Origin: DASUSF01 sp036375275
GTDB lineage: Bacteria; Pseudomonadota; Alphaproteobacteria; Geminicoccales; Geminicoccaceae
Length of the DNA stretch: 9,137 nt
Direction: 5' to 3'
NCBI GenBank assembly: GCA_036375275.1
Contig: DASUSF010000146.1
Span: forward strand, 1 to 9,137
Part shown: piece by piece, positions 1 to 5,770 of the stretch
How the letters are laid out: every line of letters starts with the position of its first letter
How positions within the stretch are numbered: the first letter of the stretch is position 1
The notes under the pieces: generated by a model
What the model was told of the DNA's origin: nothing
The model's input: only the letters and a program-made list of their open reading frames with translations
Databases searched by the model: none
Made by a program: the position numbers and the translations under genes

Positions 1-386
1 CTGCAGGTCAGGCTGCAGCCGACCTGGGTGGAGACGCACACCGCCCCCCGGTCGGCCTCCGGGATGAAGACGGTCTCGACCTCCTGGCCGCCCGCGAGGC
101 GGAGCAGCCACTTCCTCGTGCCGTCGGCGCTCACCTGCTCGCGCACCAGCTCCGGGCGCACGCTCGCCATCCCGGCGGCCAGGGCGTCGCGCAGGCCGAG
201 CGGCAGGTTGGTCATCTCGCCGGCCCGGGTCGCGCCCCGCACGTACAGCCAGTTCCAGACCTGGCGCGCCCGCATCCGCGCGGGCTGCTCCGCGACTCCG
301 AGATCACGCAGCCAGGAGACCAGCTCGTCCCGGTCGAGCCCGACCGGACCGGACGGGGCCGCCTGAGGAGCGCCCGCCCCGGTCAC
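1..386 (-). CDS. rlmN: Dual-specificity RNA methyltransferase RlmN, N-terminal part (cut by window edge)
   Basis: This is the first 128 codons of a radical-SAM enzyme that methylates C2 of A2503 in 23S rRNA and of A37 in some tRNAs in the cytoplasm. The visible part holds the N-terminal helical domain (RARQVWNWLY, about residues 41-50), the segment ETVFIPEADRGAVCVSTQVG typical of RlmN, and then the first two cysteines (C124, C128) of the CX3CX2C motif that binds the 4Fe-4S cluster; the third cysteine lies off the left edge. The proposed start is GTG at 386, because it lies 4 nt after the stop of the upstream gene and follows a GAGG-like ribosome site; no ATG precedes the conserved region in frame. 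It is probably co-transcribed with the IalB-family gene, an arrangement I recall from other alphaproteobacteria. The family call is very secure; the exact start is less so. Confidence 0.93.
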   Translation of the reverse strand, partial: MTGAGAPQAAPSGPVGLDRDELVSWLRDLGVAEQPARMRARQVWNWLYVRGATRAGEMTNLPLGLRDALAAGMASVRPELVREQVSADGTRKWLLRLAGGQEVETVFIPEADRGAVCVSTQVGCSLTC

Positions 387-390
387 CGCC

Positions 391-921
391 TCAGCTCTCT
401 TCCGAGCAGGCATCCACCATGGCCTCGTAGGCGGCGGTGAAGCCGAGCAGCGAATAGGTGTCGAGCGAGAAGGTGTTCTTGACCGAGGTGCCGCGCACCG
501 TCATGTCGGTGCCGCGCCGCATGGCCGAGATCAGCTGCTTGTCGGCGTCCTCGCTCTTGGTCCAGGCATGCTCGCCACGGGTGAACATCAGGAACTTGCG
601 CCCGCCGTCGACCTCGACCTCGACCTCGCTGCCGCTCTGGTAGCTGTACCCGGGCTGCACGCTCACTTCGTCGACCACCCGGGGCGAGGGCCTCCGGGTG
701 ACCAGCACCGCGGGGTTGCCCCGCCGCTGGTAGTTGCCCTCCTGCTTCTTGGGCTCGCTCGCCATGTAGCAGATCACCTGATCGCCATCGACGAAGCGGT
801 AGACGTTCCAGTCGCGGTGCGTGCCGAGATACTCCGGCGTCTGCGCGACGGCGGCGGACGGCAGCAGAAGGCACAGGAAAGCGACCATGGCGCGCAGCGG
901 CGCTCGACGTTGTCCGTTCAT
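391..921 (-). CDS. Invasion-associated locus B (IalB) family periplasmic protein
   Basis: A 176-aa exported protein. From the ATG at 921 it begins with a short basic stretch (MNGQRRAPLR), a hydrophobic core (about 11-22) and a signal peptidase I site after AVA (residue 26). The mature part has the IalB-family pattern: an early DWNVY segment, a CYM cysteine (C51) and a second cysteine near the C-terminus (C172), which probably form a disulfide, separated by beta-rich sequence. IalB of Bartonella is linked to red-cell invasion, but the family is widespread in non-pathogenic alphaproteobacteria and its molecular role is not known, so virulence should not be inferred. The frame stays open upstream to 984, with another ATG at 942, but the start at 921 gives the cleanest signal peptide. 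Its stop is 4 nt before the rlmN start, suggesting an operon. It is divergent from the sigma factor gene. Confidence 0.85.
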   Translation of the reverse strand: MNGQRRAPLRAMVAFLCLLLPSAAVAQTPEYLGTHRDWNVYRFVDGDQVICYMASEPKKQEGNYQRRGNPAVLVTRRPSPRVVDEVSVQPGYSYQSGSEVEVEVDGGRKFLMFTRGEHAWTKSEDADKQLISAMRRGTDMTVRGTSVKNTFSLDTYSLLGFTAAYEAMVDACSEES

Positions 922-948
922 GATCCCGTTCAGTTGATGCATCCTGAG
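921..948 (+). promoter_or_regulatory. Possible ECF11 (RpoE-type) promoter for the sigma/anti-sigma operon
   Basis: TGATCC at 921-926 matches the -35 element I recall for Rhodobacter RpoE/ECF11 promoters. Exactly 18 nt later comes TGAGGT (943-948), which agrees with a TAAGA-like -10 at three of five positions. It points toward the sigma gene and would give a leader of roughly 130 nt. The -35 element touches the start codon of the divergent IalB-family gene. ECF11 sigma genes usually activate their own transcription, so a site is expected here. The poor -10 match keeps confidence low. Confidence 0.3.
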
Positions 949-1083
949 GTCAGCGCGCGTCACTATGTCGGGGAATTCGCGCACGAAGGCAAGAGGGGCG
1001 CGAGCCGCAGCCGGTCCGGCTCGAGCCCCGCCGGTGCCACAGCCGGCTTGCTGTCCCTGGCGTCCGAAGCCATAGATGGCGCC

Positions 1084-1653
1084 ATGGCCGAGGTATCGTC
1101 ACCCGTCAGCGACGACCTGATGGCGGAGCACGTCCGCGCGATCGCCGAGCACCACGATCGCGACGCCTTCCGCGCCATCTTCGCCGCCTACGCGCCCAAG
1201 CTGAAGGCGTTTCTCGCCCGCGGCGGGCTCGAGGACGCGATCGCGGAGGAGCTGGTCCAGGACGTGATGCTCACCGTCTGGCGGCGCGCCGCGACCTTCG
1301 ATCCGCGCCAGGGGACGTTCGCGGCCTGGCTGTTCACGATCGCCCGCAACCGGCGCATCGACCATTTCCGCCGCGCGCCACGCCCGCTCGGCGAGTACCC
1401 GGATCCGATGCTGATCCCCGAGCCCGAGGCCTCGGCCGAAGGGCTTGTCGAGATCCAACAGAACCATACCTTCGTAAGAGCTGCGATGGAGGAGCTGCCA
1501 CCCGAGCAGATCGAGGTTCTTCGCATGGCCTTCTTCGAGCAGAAGTCGCACAGCGTGATCGCCGAGGAACAGGGCCTGCCGCTCGGGACGGTCAAGTCCC
1601 GCATCCGTCTCGCGATGCGTCAACTGCGAAGAGCGCTCGAGCCCAAGCTATGA
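1084..1653 (+). CDS. rpoE: ECF RNA polymerase sigma factor, ECF11 (RpoE/ChrR) type
   Basis: A 189-aa alternative sigma factor that directs RNA polymerase to stress promoters. Sigma-2 spans about residues 28-98 (AFRAIFAAYAPKLKAF, then FAAWLFTIARNRRIDHFRR), and sigma-4 about 131-185, with the helix-turn-helix signature GLPLGTVKSRIRLAMRQL. The linker between them is short, as in minimal ECF factors. The AFFEQKSHSVIA stretch and the following ChrR-like gene place it in the ECF11 group, which in Rhodobacter sphaeroides responds to singlet oxygen. The frame is open far upstream (to 568), but that part is antisense to the IalB-family gene, so the ATG at 1084 was chosen; an internal ATG at 1120 is possible and neither has a good Shine-Dalgarno. 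Its stop overlaps the next start by 4 nt (ATGA), implying translational coupling. The gene symbol is by family analogy. Confidence 0.9.
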   Translation: MAEVSSPVSDDLMAEHVRAIAEHHDRDAFRAIFAAYAPKLKAFLARGGLEDAIAEELVQDVMLTVWRRAATFDPRQGTFAAWLFTIARNRRIDHFRRAPRPLGEYPDPMLIPEPEASAEGLVEIQQNHTFVRAAMEELPPEQIEVLRMAFFEQKSHSVIAEEQGLPLGTVKSRIRLAMRQLRRALEPKL

Positions 1654-2324
1654 ACGTCCGCCATCCAGCACCCGACGAACTCCTGCTCGACTACGCGGTC
1701 GGCGCCACCGGGCCGGGCAAGTCGCTCCTGGTCGCCTGTCATCTCTCGATGTGCGACGAGGCACGCGCCCGCTTCGCCCTCCTGGAGCAGATCGGCGGCG
1801 CGGTGCTCGAGACGATCGGCCCGGATCGTCTCGAGCGGGTGACCGCCGAGCGCGTGCTCGGCGCCATCGACGGCGAGACGCCGGTGCTCGAGCGCCCGGT
1901 TCGGACGTCGTTCGCGGCGAAGCCGGTCGAGGTCGACGGGATCCCGCTGCCGCCGCCGCTCGCCGCCCACGCCGAGCAGATCGCCGACCGCCGCTCCTGG
2001 CGACGGCTCGGGCGCGGCGTCGAAGCGCTGGAGCTGCCGGTCTCGACCGCCGAGGGCAAGACCCAGCTGCTCCGGGCCGCGCCGGGCGTCCGCATCGTCG
2101 AGCACACCCACATGGGCGAGGAGGCGGTCCTGCTGCTCAGCGGCGCGTTCCACGACAACGGCGAGCGCTATGCCCGCGGCGACGTCGCGGTGAACGACGG
2201 CGCCACCACGCACTCGCCGGTGATCGACGACGAGGACGTCTGCCTCTGCCTCGCCGTGACCGAGGGGCCGATCCGCTTCGTCGGGCGCGCCGCCTGGCTG
2301 CTCAACCTGTTCAATCGGTTCTGA
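1650..2324 (+). CDS. chrR: ChrR-like anti-sigma factor with cupin C-terminal domain
   Basis: A 224-aa cytoplasmic zinc-dependent anti-sigma factor, predicted to hold the preceding sigma factor inactive until oxidative stress. The N-terminal anti-sigma domain (about 1-85) carries H5, H31 and C35 in the places of the ChrR zinc ligands His6, His31 and Cys35, but the fourth ligand, Cys38, is replaced by alanine (the motif reads HLSMCDEAR). A new cysteine, C30, sits just before H31. The C-terminal cupin-like domain (about 118-215) keeps a full metal set: H152, H154, E158 and H188, with the same spacing as I recall for R. sphaeroides ChrR (His141, His143, Glu147, His177). The start overlaps the sigma stop by 4 nt. 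The family call is strong; whether the N-terminal site still binds zinc normally is open. Confidence 0.9.
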   Translation: MNVRHPAPDELLLDYAVGATGPGKSLLVACHLSMCDEARARFALLEQIGGAVLETIGPDRLERVTAERVLGAIDGETPVLERPVRTSFAAKPVEVDGIPLPPPLAAHAEQIADRRSWRRLGRGVEALELPVSTAEGKTQLLRAAPGVRIVEHTHMGEEAVLLLSGAFHDNGERYARGDVAVNDGATTHSPVIDDEDVCLCLAVTEGPIRFVGRAAWLLNLFNRF

Positions 2325-2335
2325 GCACGCGCTCA
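2322..2335. other. Small perfect palindrome joining two convergent stop codons
   Basis: TGAGC-ACGC-GCTCA forms a 5-bp stem with a 4-nt loop. Its ends are exactly the stop codon of the anti-sigma gene (TGA, 2322-2324) and, on the other strand, the stop codon of the DUF1330 gene (2333-2335). There is no T-run on either side, so an intrinsic terminator is doubtful; it might slow polymerase or protect 3' ends, or be chance. Confidence 0.3.
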
Positions 2336-2623
2336 ATCGACTCCCTCGACGATCGCGACCGGGCCGCGGGCACCCTGCTGGCGCAACGGGATGAGCTCCT
2401 GATACTCCGGCGAGTCGTAGAACAGGCGCGCCGCATCCCGGCTCTGGAACTCGATCACCACCAGCCGGGCGACCCGCCAATCGCCCTCCAGGACCTCGGC
2501 CCGGCCGCCCCGGATCCGGTACCGCCCGCCGAAGCGGTCGACCAGCGGCGCGACCCGCTCCCGGTAGCGCCCGAACGCGTCGGCATCGTGAACGTCGAGG
2601 TGCGCGACGAGGTAGGCGGTCAT
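2333..2623 (-). CDS. DUF1330 family small protein
   Basis: A 96-aa cytoplasmic protein of the DUF1330 family, which adopts a dimeric alpha/beta-barrel (ferredoxin-like) fold; no reaction is firmly assigned to the family. Family features visible are MTAYLVAHLDVHD at the start, a YRERVAPLVDRFGGRYRIRGG segment split over residues 20-40, the core strand LVVIEFQSRDAARLFYDS and the PEYQELIPLR helix. The ATG at 2623 was chosen because a GGAG ribosome site lies 7 nt upstream and the family begins there; the frame is open further up but that part is not family-like. The length matches the usual 95-100 aa. It is divergent from the rhodanese gene and convergent with the anti-sigma gene, with only 8 nt between the stops, so it is its own transcription unit. 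Confidence 0.88.
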   Translation of the reverse strand: MTAYLVAHLDVHDADAFGRYRERVAPLVDRFGGRYRIRGGRAEVLEGDWRVARLVVIEFQSRDAARLFYDSPEYQELIPLRQQGARGPVAIVEGVD

Positions 2624-2662
2624 GCGAAGGCTCCATTCGCTGGGATCGGTCTTCGGATGTAA

Positions 2663-2698
2663 CGCCGGCGCCCGCCGGCGGTTGCCATCGGCGCCGGC
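2663..2698. repeat. GC-rich inverted repeat between divergent genes
   Basis: GCCGGCGCC (2664-2672) is repeated inverted as GGCGCCGGC (2690-2698), a 9-bp perfect stem around a 17-nt loop. The octamer CGCCGGCG, itself a palindrome, occurs twice in tandem (2663-2670 and 2673-2680). It lies in the 119-bp gap between the DUF1330 and rhodanese genes. It could be a regulator site or leader hairpin, but such repeats also arise by chance in GC-rich DNA. Confidence 0.35.
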
Positions 2699-2742
2699 TC
2701 GGGGCAAGACCGTGCTGGCTCCGGACGGAAGGGAGAAACGCC

Positions 2743-3120
2743 ATGGTGAAGAGCGCATCGGATCTGGTCGCGGCGGCGGACGCCGAGGTCGGCCATCTGT
2801 CGGTCGAGGAGGCGCACGCGCTGCACGGCGATGCGGACGTGGTGTTCCTCGACGTCCGGGAGCCGCCGGAGGTGGCGAAGGGAAAGGTTCCGGGCGCGGT
2901 TCACGTGCCGCGCGGCCTGCTCGAGTTCGCGGCCGACCCCAAGAGCCCGACCCACAAGCAGGAACTCTCCGCCGGCAAGCGGGTCGTCGTGTACTGCGGT
3001 TCGGGGGCCCGCTCGGCGCTCGCCGCGAAGACGCTTACGGACATGGGGATCGAACGAGTCACCCATATGCAGGGCGGCTTCGGCGGCTGGAAGGCAGCGG
3101 AGTACGACGTCGAAACGTAG
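2743..3120 (+). CDS. Single-domain rhodanese-like sulfurtransferase
   Basis: A 125-aa cytoplasmic protein with one rhodanese domain. Visible motifs in order are VVFLDVREPPEV (33-44), the GAVHVPRGLLEF strand-helix (51-62), the active-site loop YCGSGARS with persulfide-forming C85 and R90, and the closing GGFGGWKAAE segment (111-120). Such proteins carry a sulfane sulfur on the cysteine and pass it between thiosulfate, persulfides and acceptors such as cyanide, glutathione or proteins; the natural partner cannot be told here. The start is ATG at 2743, preceded by a GGGAG ribosome site, and the first 15 residues are a short extension before the domain. The full catalytic loop argues for an active enzyme. 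Its position, about 2 kb before an SseA-type enzyme and 3 kb before a persulfide dioxygenase-like gene, hints at a shared sulfur theme. Confidence 0.93.
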   Translation: MVKSASDLVAAADAEVGHLSVEEAHALHGDADVVFLDVREPPEVAKGKVPGAVHVPRGLLEFAADPKSPTHKQELSAGKRVVVYCGSGARSALAAKTLTDMGIERVTHMQGGFGGWKAAEYDVET

Positions 3121-3205
3121 CCTTCATGAGCCGTTAGCCAGTTCCGTTAAGCCAGGACTGAGACTCGCGCGGTAGGGTGGCTCCGAAGCTCACCGGAGGT
3201 CAGAG

Positions 3206-3826
3206 ATGTTCGGCATCAGCCCCGTCCCGCCACCCAATGAGGCGATGCGCGCTCACCGCACGGTCTACCAGGCCGGGATCGTCGGCGCGTTGCTGTTCGG
3301 CCTCGGCCTCGTGTGCCTGATCCTGTTCCTCGGGCTGACCCCGGGCCTGATCGGCTCGTGGATGTCGGTTCTCGTGATCGGCGTGCCGCTCCTCGGCGGC
3401 ACGGTCCTGGGACTGGCCCTCGGCTACGCCAACCTCCACACCCGGATCGAGCTCCGCGCCGACCGCGTCGAGATCGTGGCGCCGTCGTGGCGCGGCTTCC
3501 CGGCGCCGCCGCTCCAGCACCTGAGCGTCGCGCTCGACGAGATCAGGACGATCCGCCGCCGCACCGAGCGGCTCGGCCTCGGGCTGCCCGGTCTCCATCT
3601 GCCGGTCGACGTCTACGCGATCGAGACCACGCGCGGCCGGGTCGTGCTCGGAAGCTATTACCTCGGCGAGCTCGAGGCGGTGCTCGGCGAGATCTTCGCC
3701 CGCTCCGGCTGCGCCCGCGCCGACGACGGCGAGGTCGGGTTCGGCCTGCTCCAGATCCTGAGGGGCGCCGCCGCACAGGGGGGCGAGCCGGCCGCGGACG
3801 GCGTACGCGGCCGCCGCACGGGCTGA
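3206..3826 (+). CDS. Two-helix inner-membrane protein with cytoplasmic beta-rich domain, unrecognised
   Basis: A 206-aa protein I cannot assign to a named family. After a short polar N-terminus come two hydrophobic helices (about 22-45 and 53-75) joined by a tight turn (TPGLIGSW), then a soluble domain (about 78-167) with alternating strands: HTRIELRADRVEIVAP, a WRGF turn, a run with many arginines (DEIRTIRRRTERLG), a VYAIETTRGRVVLGS strand pair and a closing helix YYLGELEAVLGEIFAR. Two helices followed by such a domain resemble PH-like (bacterial PH, DUF304/YdbT-type) membrane proteins, which is an inference from pattern only. The C-terminal 35 residues are low-complexity. The start at 3206 is well supported by GGAGGT at 3195-3200. 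It lies between a rhodanese and a dioxygenase-like gene with separate ribosome sites and gaps of about 80 bp, so operon membership is unclear. Confidence 0.75.
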   Translation: MFGISPVPPPNEAMRAHRTVYQAGIVGALLFGLGLVCLILFLGLTPGLIGSWMSVLVIGVPLLGGTVLGLALGYANLHTRIELRADRVEIVAPSWRGFPAPPLQHLSVALDEIRTIRRRTERLGLGLPGLHLPVDVYAIETTRGRVVLGSYYLGELEAVLGEIFARSGCARADDGEVGFGLLQILRGAAAQGGEPAADGVRGRRTG

Positions 3827-3836
3827 GGGTCCCGCC

Positions 3837-3873
3837 ACCGCCTCTGGGCGCGCGGCGCCGGCGGTCCATTTCT
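3837..3873 (+). terminator. Possible hairpin terminator after the membrane protein gene
   Basis: An outer stem ACCGCC (3837-3842) / GGCGGT (3860-3865) encloses an inner stem GGCGC (3847-3851) / GCGCC (3855-3859) with a 3-nt loop and a 4-nt bulge, followed closely by CCATTTCT. It lies 11 nt after the stop codon. The T-run is short, so termination would be partial at best. Confidence 0.35.
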
Positions 3874-3903
3874 AACCGGAGGGGCAAGACCGGGGACCGC
3901 ATC

Positions 3904-4560
3904 ATGCCCGCGACCGTGCACGCGAGCCGCCGCCGCTTGGTGACCTCGACCGCCGCGCTTCTGGTGCTCGGGCCCGGCGCGGCCCGGGCCGCGCTCGCGC
4001 CGACGCCGCGGCAGTCCATGGGTCCGTTCTATCCGCTCGAGCTGCCGCTCGATGCCGACGCCGATCTGGTCCGGGTGACGGGGCGGGCCGAGGAAGCCGC
4101 GGGCACCGTGCTCCACCTGACCGGCCGGGTCGTGGACATCGCCGGGCGGGCGGTCGAGGGCGCGCGGATCGAGATCTGGCAGTGCGACGCGTTCGGCCAT
4201 TACCACCACCCGGGCGATCGCGGCAGCGCCGATCCGGACTTCCAGGGGTTCGGGGCGACGCGGACCCTGGCAGGCGGAGCGTACCGGTTCAGGACCATCG
4301 AGCCGGTTCCCTACCCGGGCCGCACCCCGCACATCCACGTCAAGGTCGAGGCGGCCGATGGCCGGCGCCTGACCACCCAGATGTATCTCGAGGGCCACCC
4401 GCTGAACCAGCGGGACGGCCTCTATCGGCGCCTCGGCGACCGGGCGCGCCTCGTGACCGTGCCGGTGGGCCCGGCGCCGGAGCTCGAGCCGGCCAGGAAG
4501 TCGCCGGCGGTCCGGGCGAGCTTCGAGATCGTCCTGGGCGCGACGCCCGAGGACGCCTGA
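3904..4560 (+). CDS. Intradiol ring-cleavage dioxygenase-like protein with Tat signal
   Basis: A 218-aa exported protein of the intradiol (catechol 1,2- / protocatechuate 3,4-) dioxygenase fold, which uses Fe(III) to split catechol-type rings between the hydroxyls. The N-terminus has a twin-arginine motif (SRRRLVTS, residues 8-15), a hydrophobic stretch and an ARA/A site near 29, so it should be folded and then moved to the periplasm by Tat. The core has GRVVDIAGRAVEGARIEIWQ (74-93), the first tyrosine ligand Y100 in GHYHHPGD, then PVPYPGRTPHIHVKV with Y137, H143 and H145 as the remaining iron ligands. The loop between the second Tyr and first His is 6 residues against about 13 in protocatechuate dioxygenase, as I recall. 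The substrate is unknown and no other aromatic-catabolism gene is near. The ATG at 3904 follows a GGGGA site 7 nt upstream. Confidence 0.87.
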   Translation: MPATVHASRRRLVTSTAALLVLGPGAARAALAPTPRQSMGPFYPLELPLDADADLVRVTGRAEEAAGTVLHLTGRVVDIAGRAVEGARIEIWQCDAFGHYHHPGDRGSADPDFQGFGATRTLAGGAYRFRTIEPVPYPGRTPHIHVKVEAADGRRLTTQMYLEGHPLNQRDGLYRRLGDRARLVTVPVGPAPELEPARKSPAVRASFEIVLGATPEDA

Positions 4561-4674
4561 GCGCGGCGCTCCGGGGGTGCGGCGTGGCCTCGGGACCTCG
4601 CGCAAATGATGGTAGCCGGAGCCGCCCCGCGATCGTAGGTATATGGTCGGCACGCCAATGGGGAGGGCAGCGCG

Positions 4675-5526
4675 ATGGCGGACTACGCACACGGTGAGGT
4701 CCTGGTCGACACCGCGTGGGTCGAGGAGCACCAGCAGGACCCGAAGGTGCGGCTGGTCGAGGTCGACGTGGACACGTCGGCGTACGAGCAGGGGCACGTG
4801 CCGGGCGCGATCGCCTGGAACTGGACGACGCAGCTCTGCGACACGGTGCGCCGCGACATCATCCCGAAGGACCAGTTCGAGCAGCTGATGGCGAAGAGCG
4901 GCATCGGCAACGACACGACGGTCGTGCTCTACGGCGACAACAACAACTGGTTCGCCGCGTGGGCGCTCTGGCAGATGAAGCTCTACGGCCACAAGGACGT
5001 CCGGCTGATGAACGGCGGCCGGAAGAAGTGGCTGGAAGAGGGGCGCGAGCTGACCACCGAGGCGCCCGCGGTCGAGCGGGCGACCTACAACGCGACCGGG
5101 CCCGACCTCTCGCTCCGGACGTTCCTTCCGGAGGCGATGAAGGCGTCCGAGAGCGCCAGCCACGCCTTCGTCGACGTGCGCAGCCCGGACGAGTTCACCG
5201 GCAAGATCCTGGCGCCTCCGGGCCTGCCCGAGACCTGCCAGCGGGGCGGCCACATCCCTGGGGCGGCGAACATCCCCTGGGGCCAGACCTGCAAGGAGGA
5301 CGGCACCTTCAAGAGCTTCGACCAGCTGAAGGAGCTGTACGCCTCGAAGGGCGTGAGCGGGGACAAGCCGATCATCGCCTACTGCCGGATCGGCGAACGC
5401 TCGAGCCATTCCTGGTTCGTGCTCAAGTACCTCCTCGGCTACAACGACGTGAAGAACTACGACGGTTCCTGGACCGAGTGGGGCAACCTGGTCGGCGCTC
5501 CCGTCGAACGGGGCGAGCGCGCCTGA
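4675..5526 (+). CDS. sseA: Thiosulfate / 3-mercaptopyruvate sulfurtransferase (two rhodanese domains)
   Basis: A 283-aa cytoplasmic sulfurtransferase that moves sulfur from thiosulfate or 3-mercaptopyruvate to a thiophilic acceptor. The N-terminal rhodanese domain (about 8-125) is non-catalytic: its loop reads LYGDNNNWFAAW, with D88 where cysteine would be. The C-terminal domain (about 150-275) has AFVDVRSPDEF (164-174), GHIPGAANIPWG (192-203) and the active loop YCRIGERSSHSW, with C237 as the persulfide carrier and R238/R242 placing the substrate. CRIGERS resembles the thiosulfate-type loop more than the CGSGVTA-type loop of mercaptopyruvate enzymes, so thiosulfate is the more likely donor; the symbol is a family label. 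Length is normal. The ATG at 4675 follows GGGAGGG by 7 nt. The next gene starts 16 nt after the stop, suggesting an operon. Confidence 0.93.
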   Translation: MADYAHGEVLVDTAWVEEHQQDPKVRLVEVDVDTSAYEQGHVPGAIAWNWTTQLCDTVRRDIIPKDQFEQLMAKSGIGNDTTVVLYGDNNNWFAAWALWQMKLYGHKDVRLMNGGRKKWLEEGRELTTEAPAVERATYNATGPDLSLRTFLPEAMKASESASHAFVDVRSPDEFTGKILAPPGLPETCQRGGHIPGAANIPWGQTCKEDGTFKSFDQLKELYASKGVSGDKPIIAYCRIGERSSHSWFVLKYLLGYNDVKNYDGSWTEWGNLVGAPVERGERA

Positions 5527-5542
5527 GCTTTGGAGAGGGCCG

Positions 5543-5770
5543 ATGCGGGCCGAGGAGTATCAGCGGCGACGGGAGGAGCTGGCCGGCTGGCCGGTCGGCA
5601 TCGTCTCCTACCGGCTGGGCGAGCACTTCGTCTGCGAGGTCGACAACGTCACCCCGGGCGCGCGCATCGCCCGGGGTGAGGGCGGCTCGCGCGAGGAGGC
5701 GGAGCGGGCCGCCTTGCGGGACGCCGAGCGCCGTCTCGGGCGCACGCGGGTCCACGGCCCGGAGGGCTGA
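5543..5770 (+). CDS. Conserved-looking 75-aa protein, partner gene of sseA
   Basis: A small cytoplasmic protein with no assigned function. It begins with a charged helix (MRAEEYQRRREELAG), then a beta stretch (WPVGIVSYRLGEHFVCEVDN, residues 16-35), a turn (VTPGARIARGEGG) and a C-terminal amphipathic helix (SREEAERAALRDAERRLG, 49-66). The predicted order (helix, three strands, helix) recalls HicB-like or double-stranded-RNA-binding-like small folds, but no catalytic residues or metal motif are visible; one cysteine (C31) is present. A GGAGAGG ribosome site lies just before the ATG, and the gene starts 16 nt after sseA, so the two are probably co-transcribed and co-functional. I recall similar small genes next to sulfurtransferases in other proteobacteria, but that is memory, not a search. 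Codon bias matches its neighbours, so it is very likely a real gene. Confidence 0.75.
   Translation: MRAEEYQRRREELAGWPVGIVSYRLGEHFVCEVDNVTPGARIARGEGGSREEAERAALRDAERRLGRTRVHGPEG

Noticed and set aside
28..366. 112-codon plus-strand frame at the left end
   Set aside because: It is the shadow of rlmN on the other strand; the translation is serine- and arginine-rich with no domain.
568..1083. N-terminal extension of the sigma factor by 172 codons
   Set aside because: The frame is open, but this part is antisense to the IalB-family gene and does not look like sigma sequence; ECF sigma factors are about 170-200 aa, matching a start at 1084.
4636..4644. AT-rich TAGGTATAT before sseA as a -10 box
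   Set aside because: It stands out locally, but no -35-like hexamer lies 16-18 nt upstream, so a promoter cannot be supported.
3658..5409. 583-codon open frame on the minus strand
   Set aside because: It lies antisense to the 3' end of the membrane protein gene, the dioxygenase gene and most of sseA, all of which have clear motifs. Its arginine-, alanine- and aspartate-rich translation has no recognisable domain; long antisense frames are common in GC-rich DNA.
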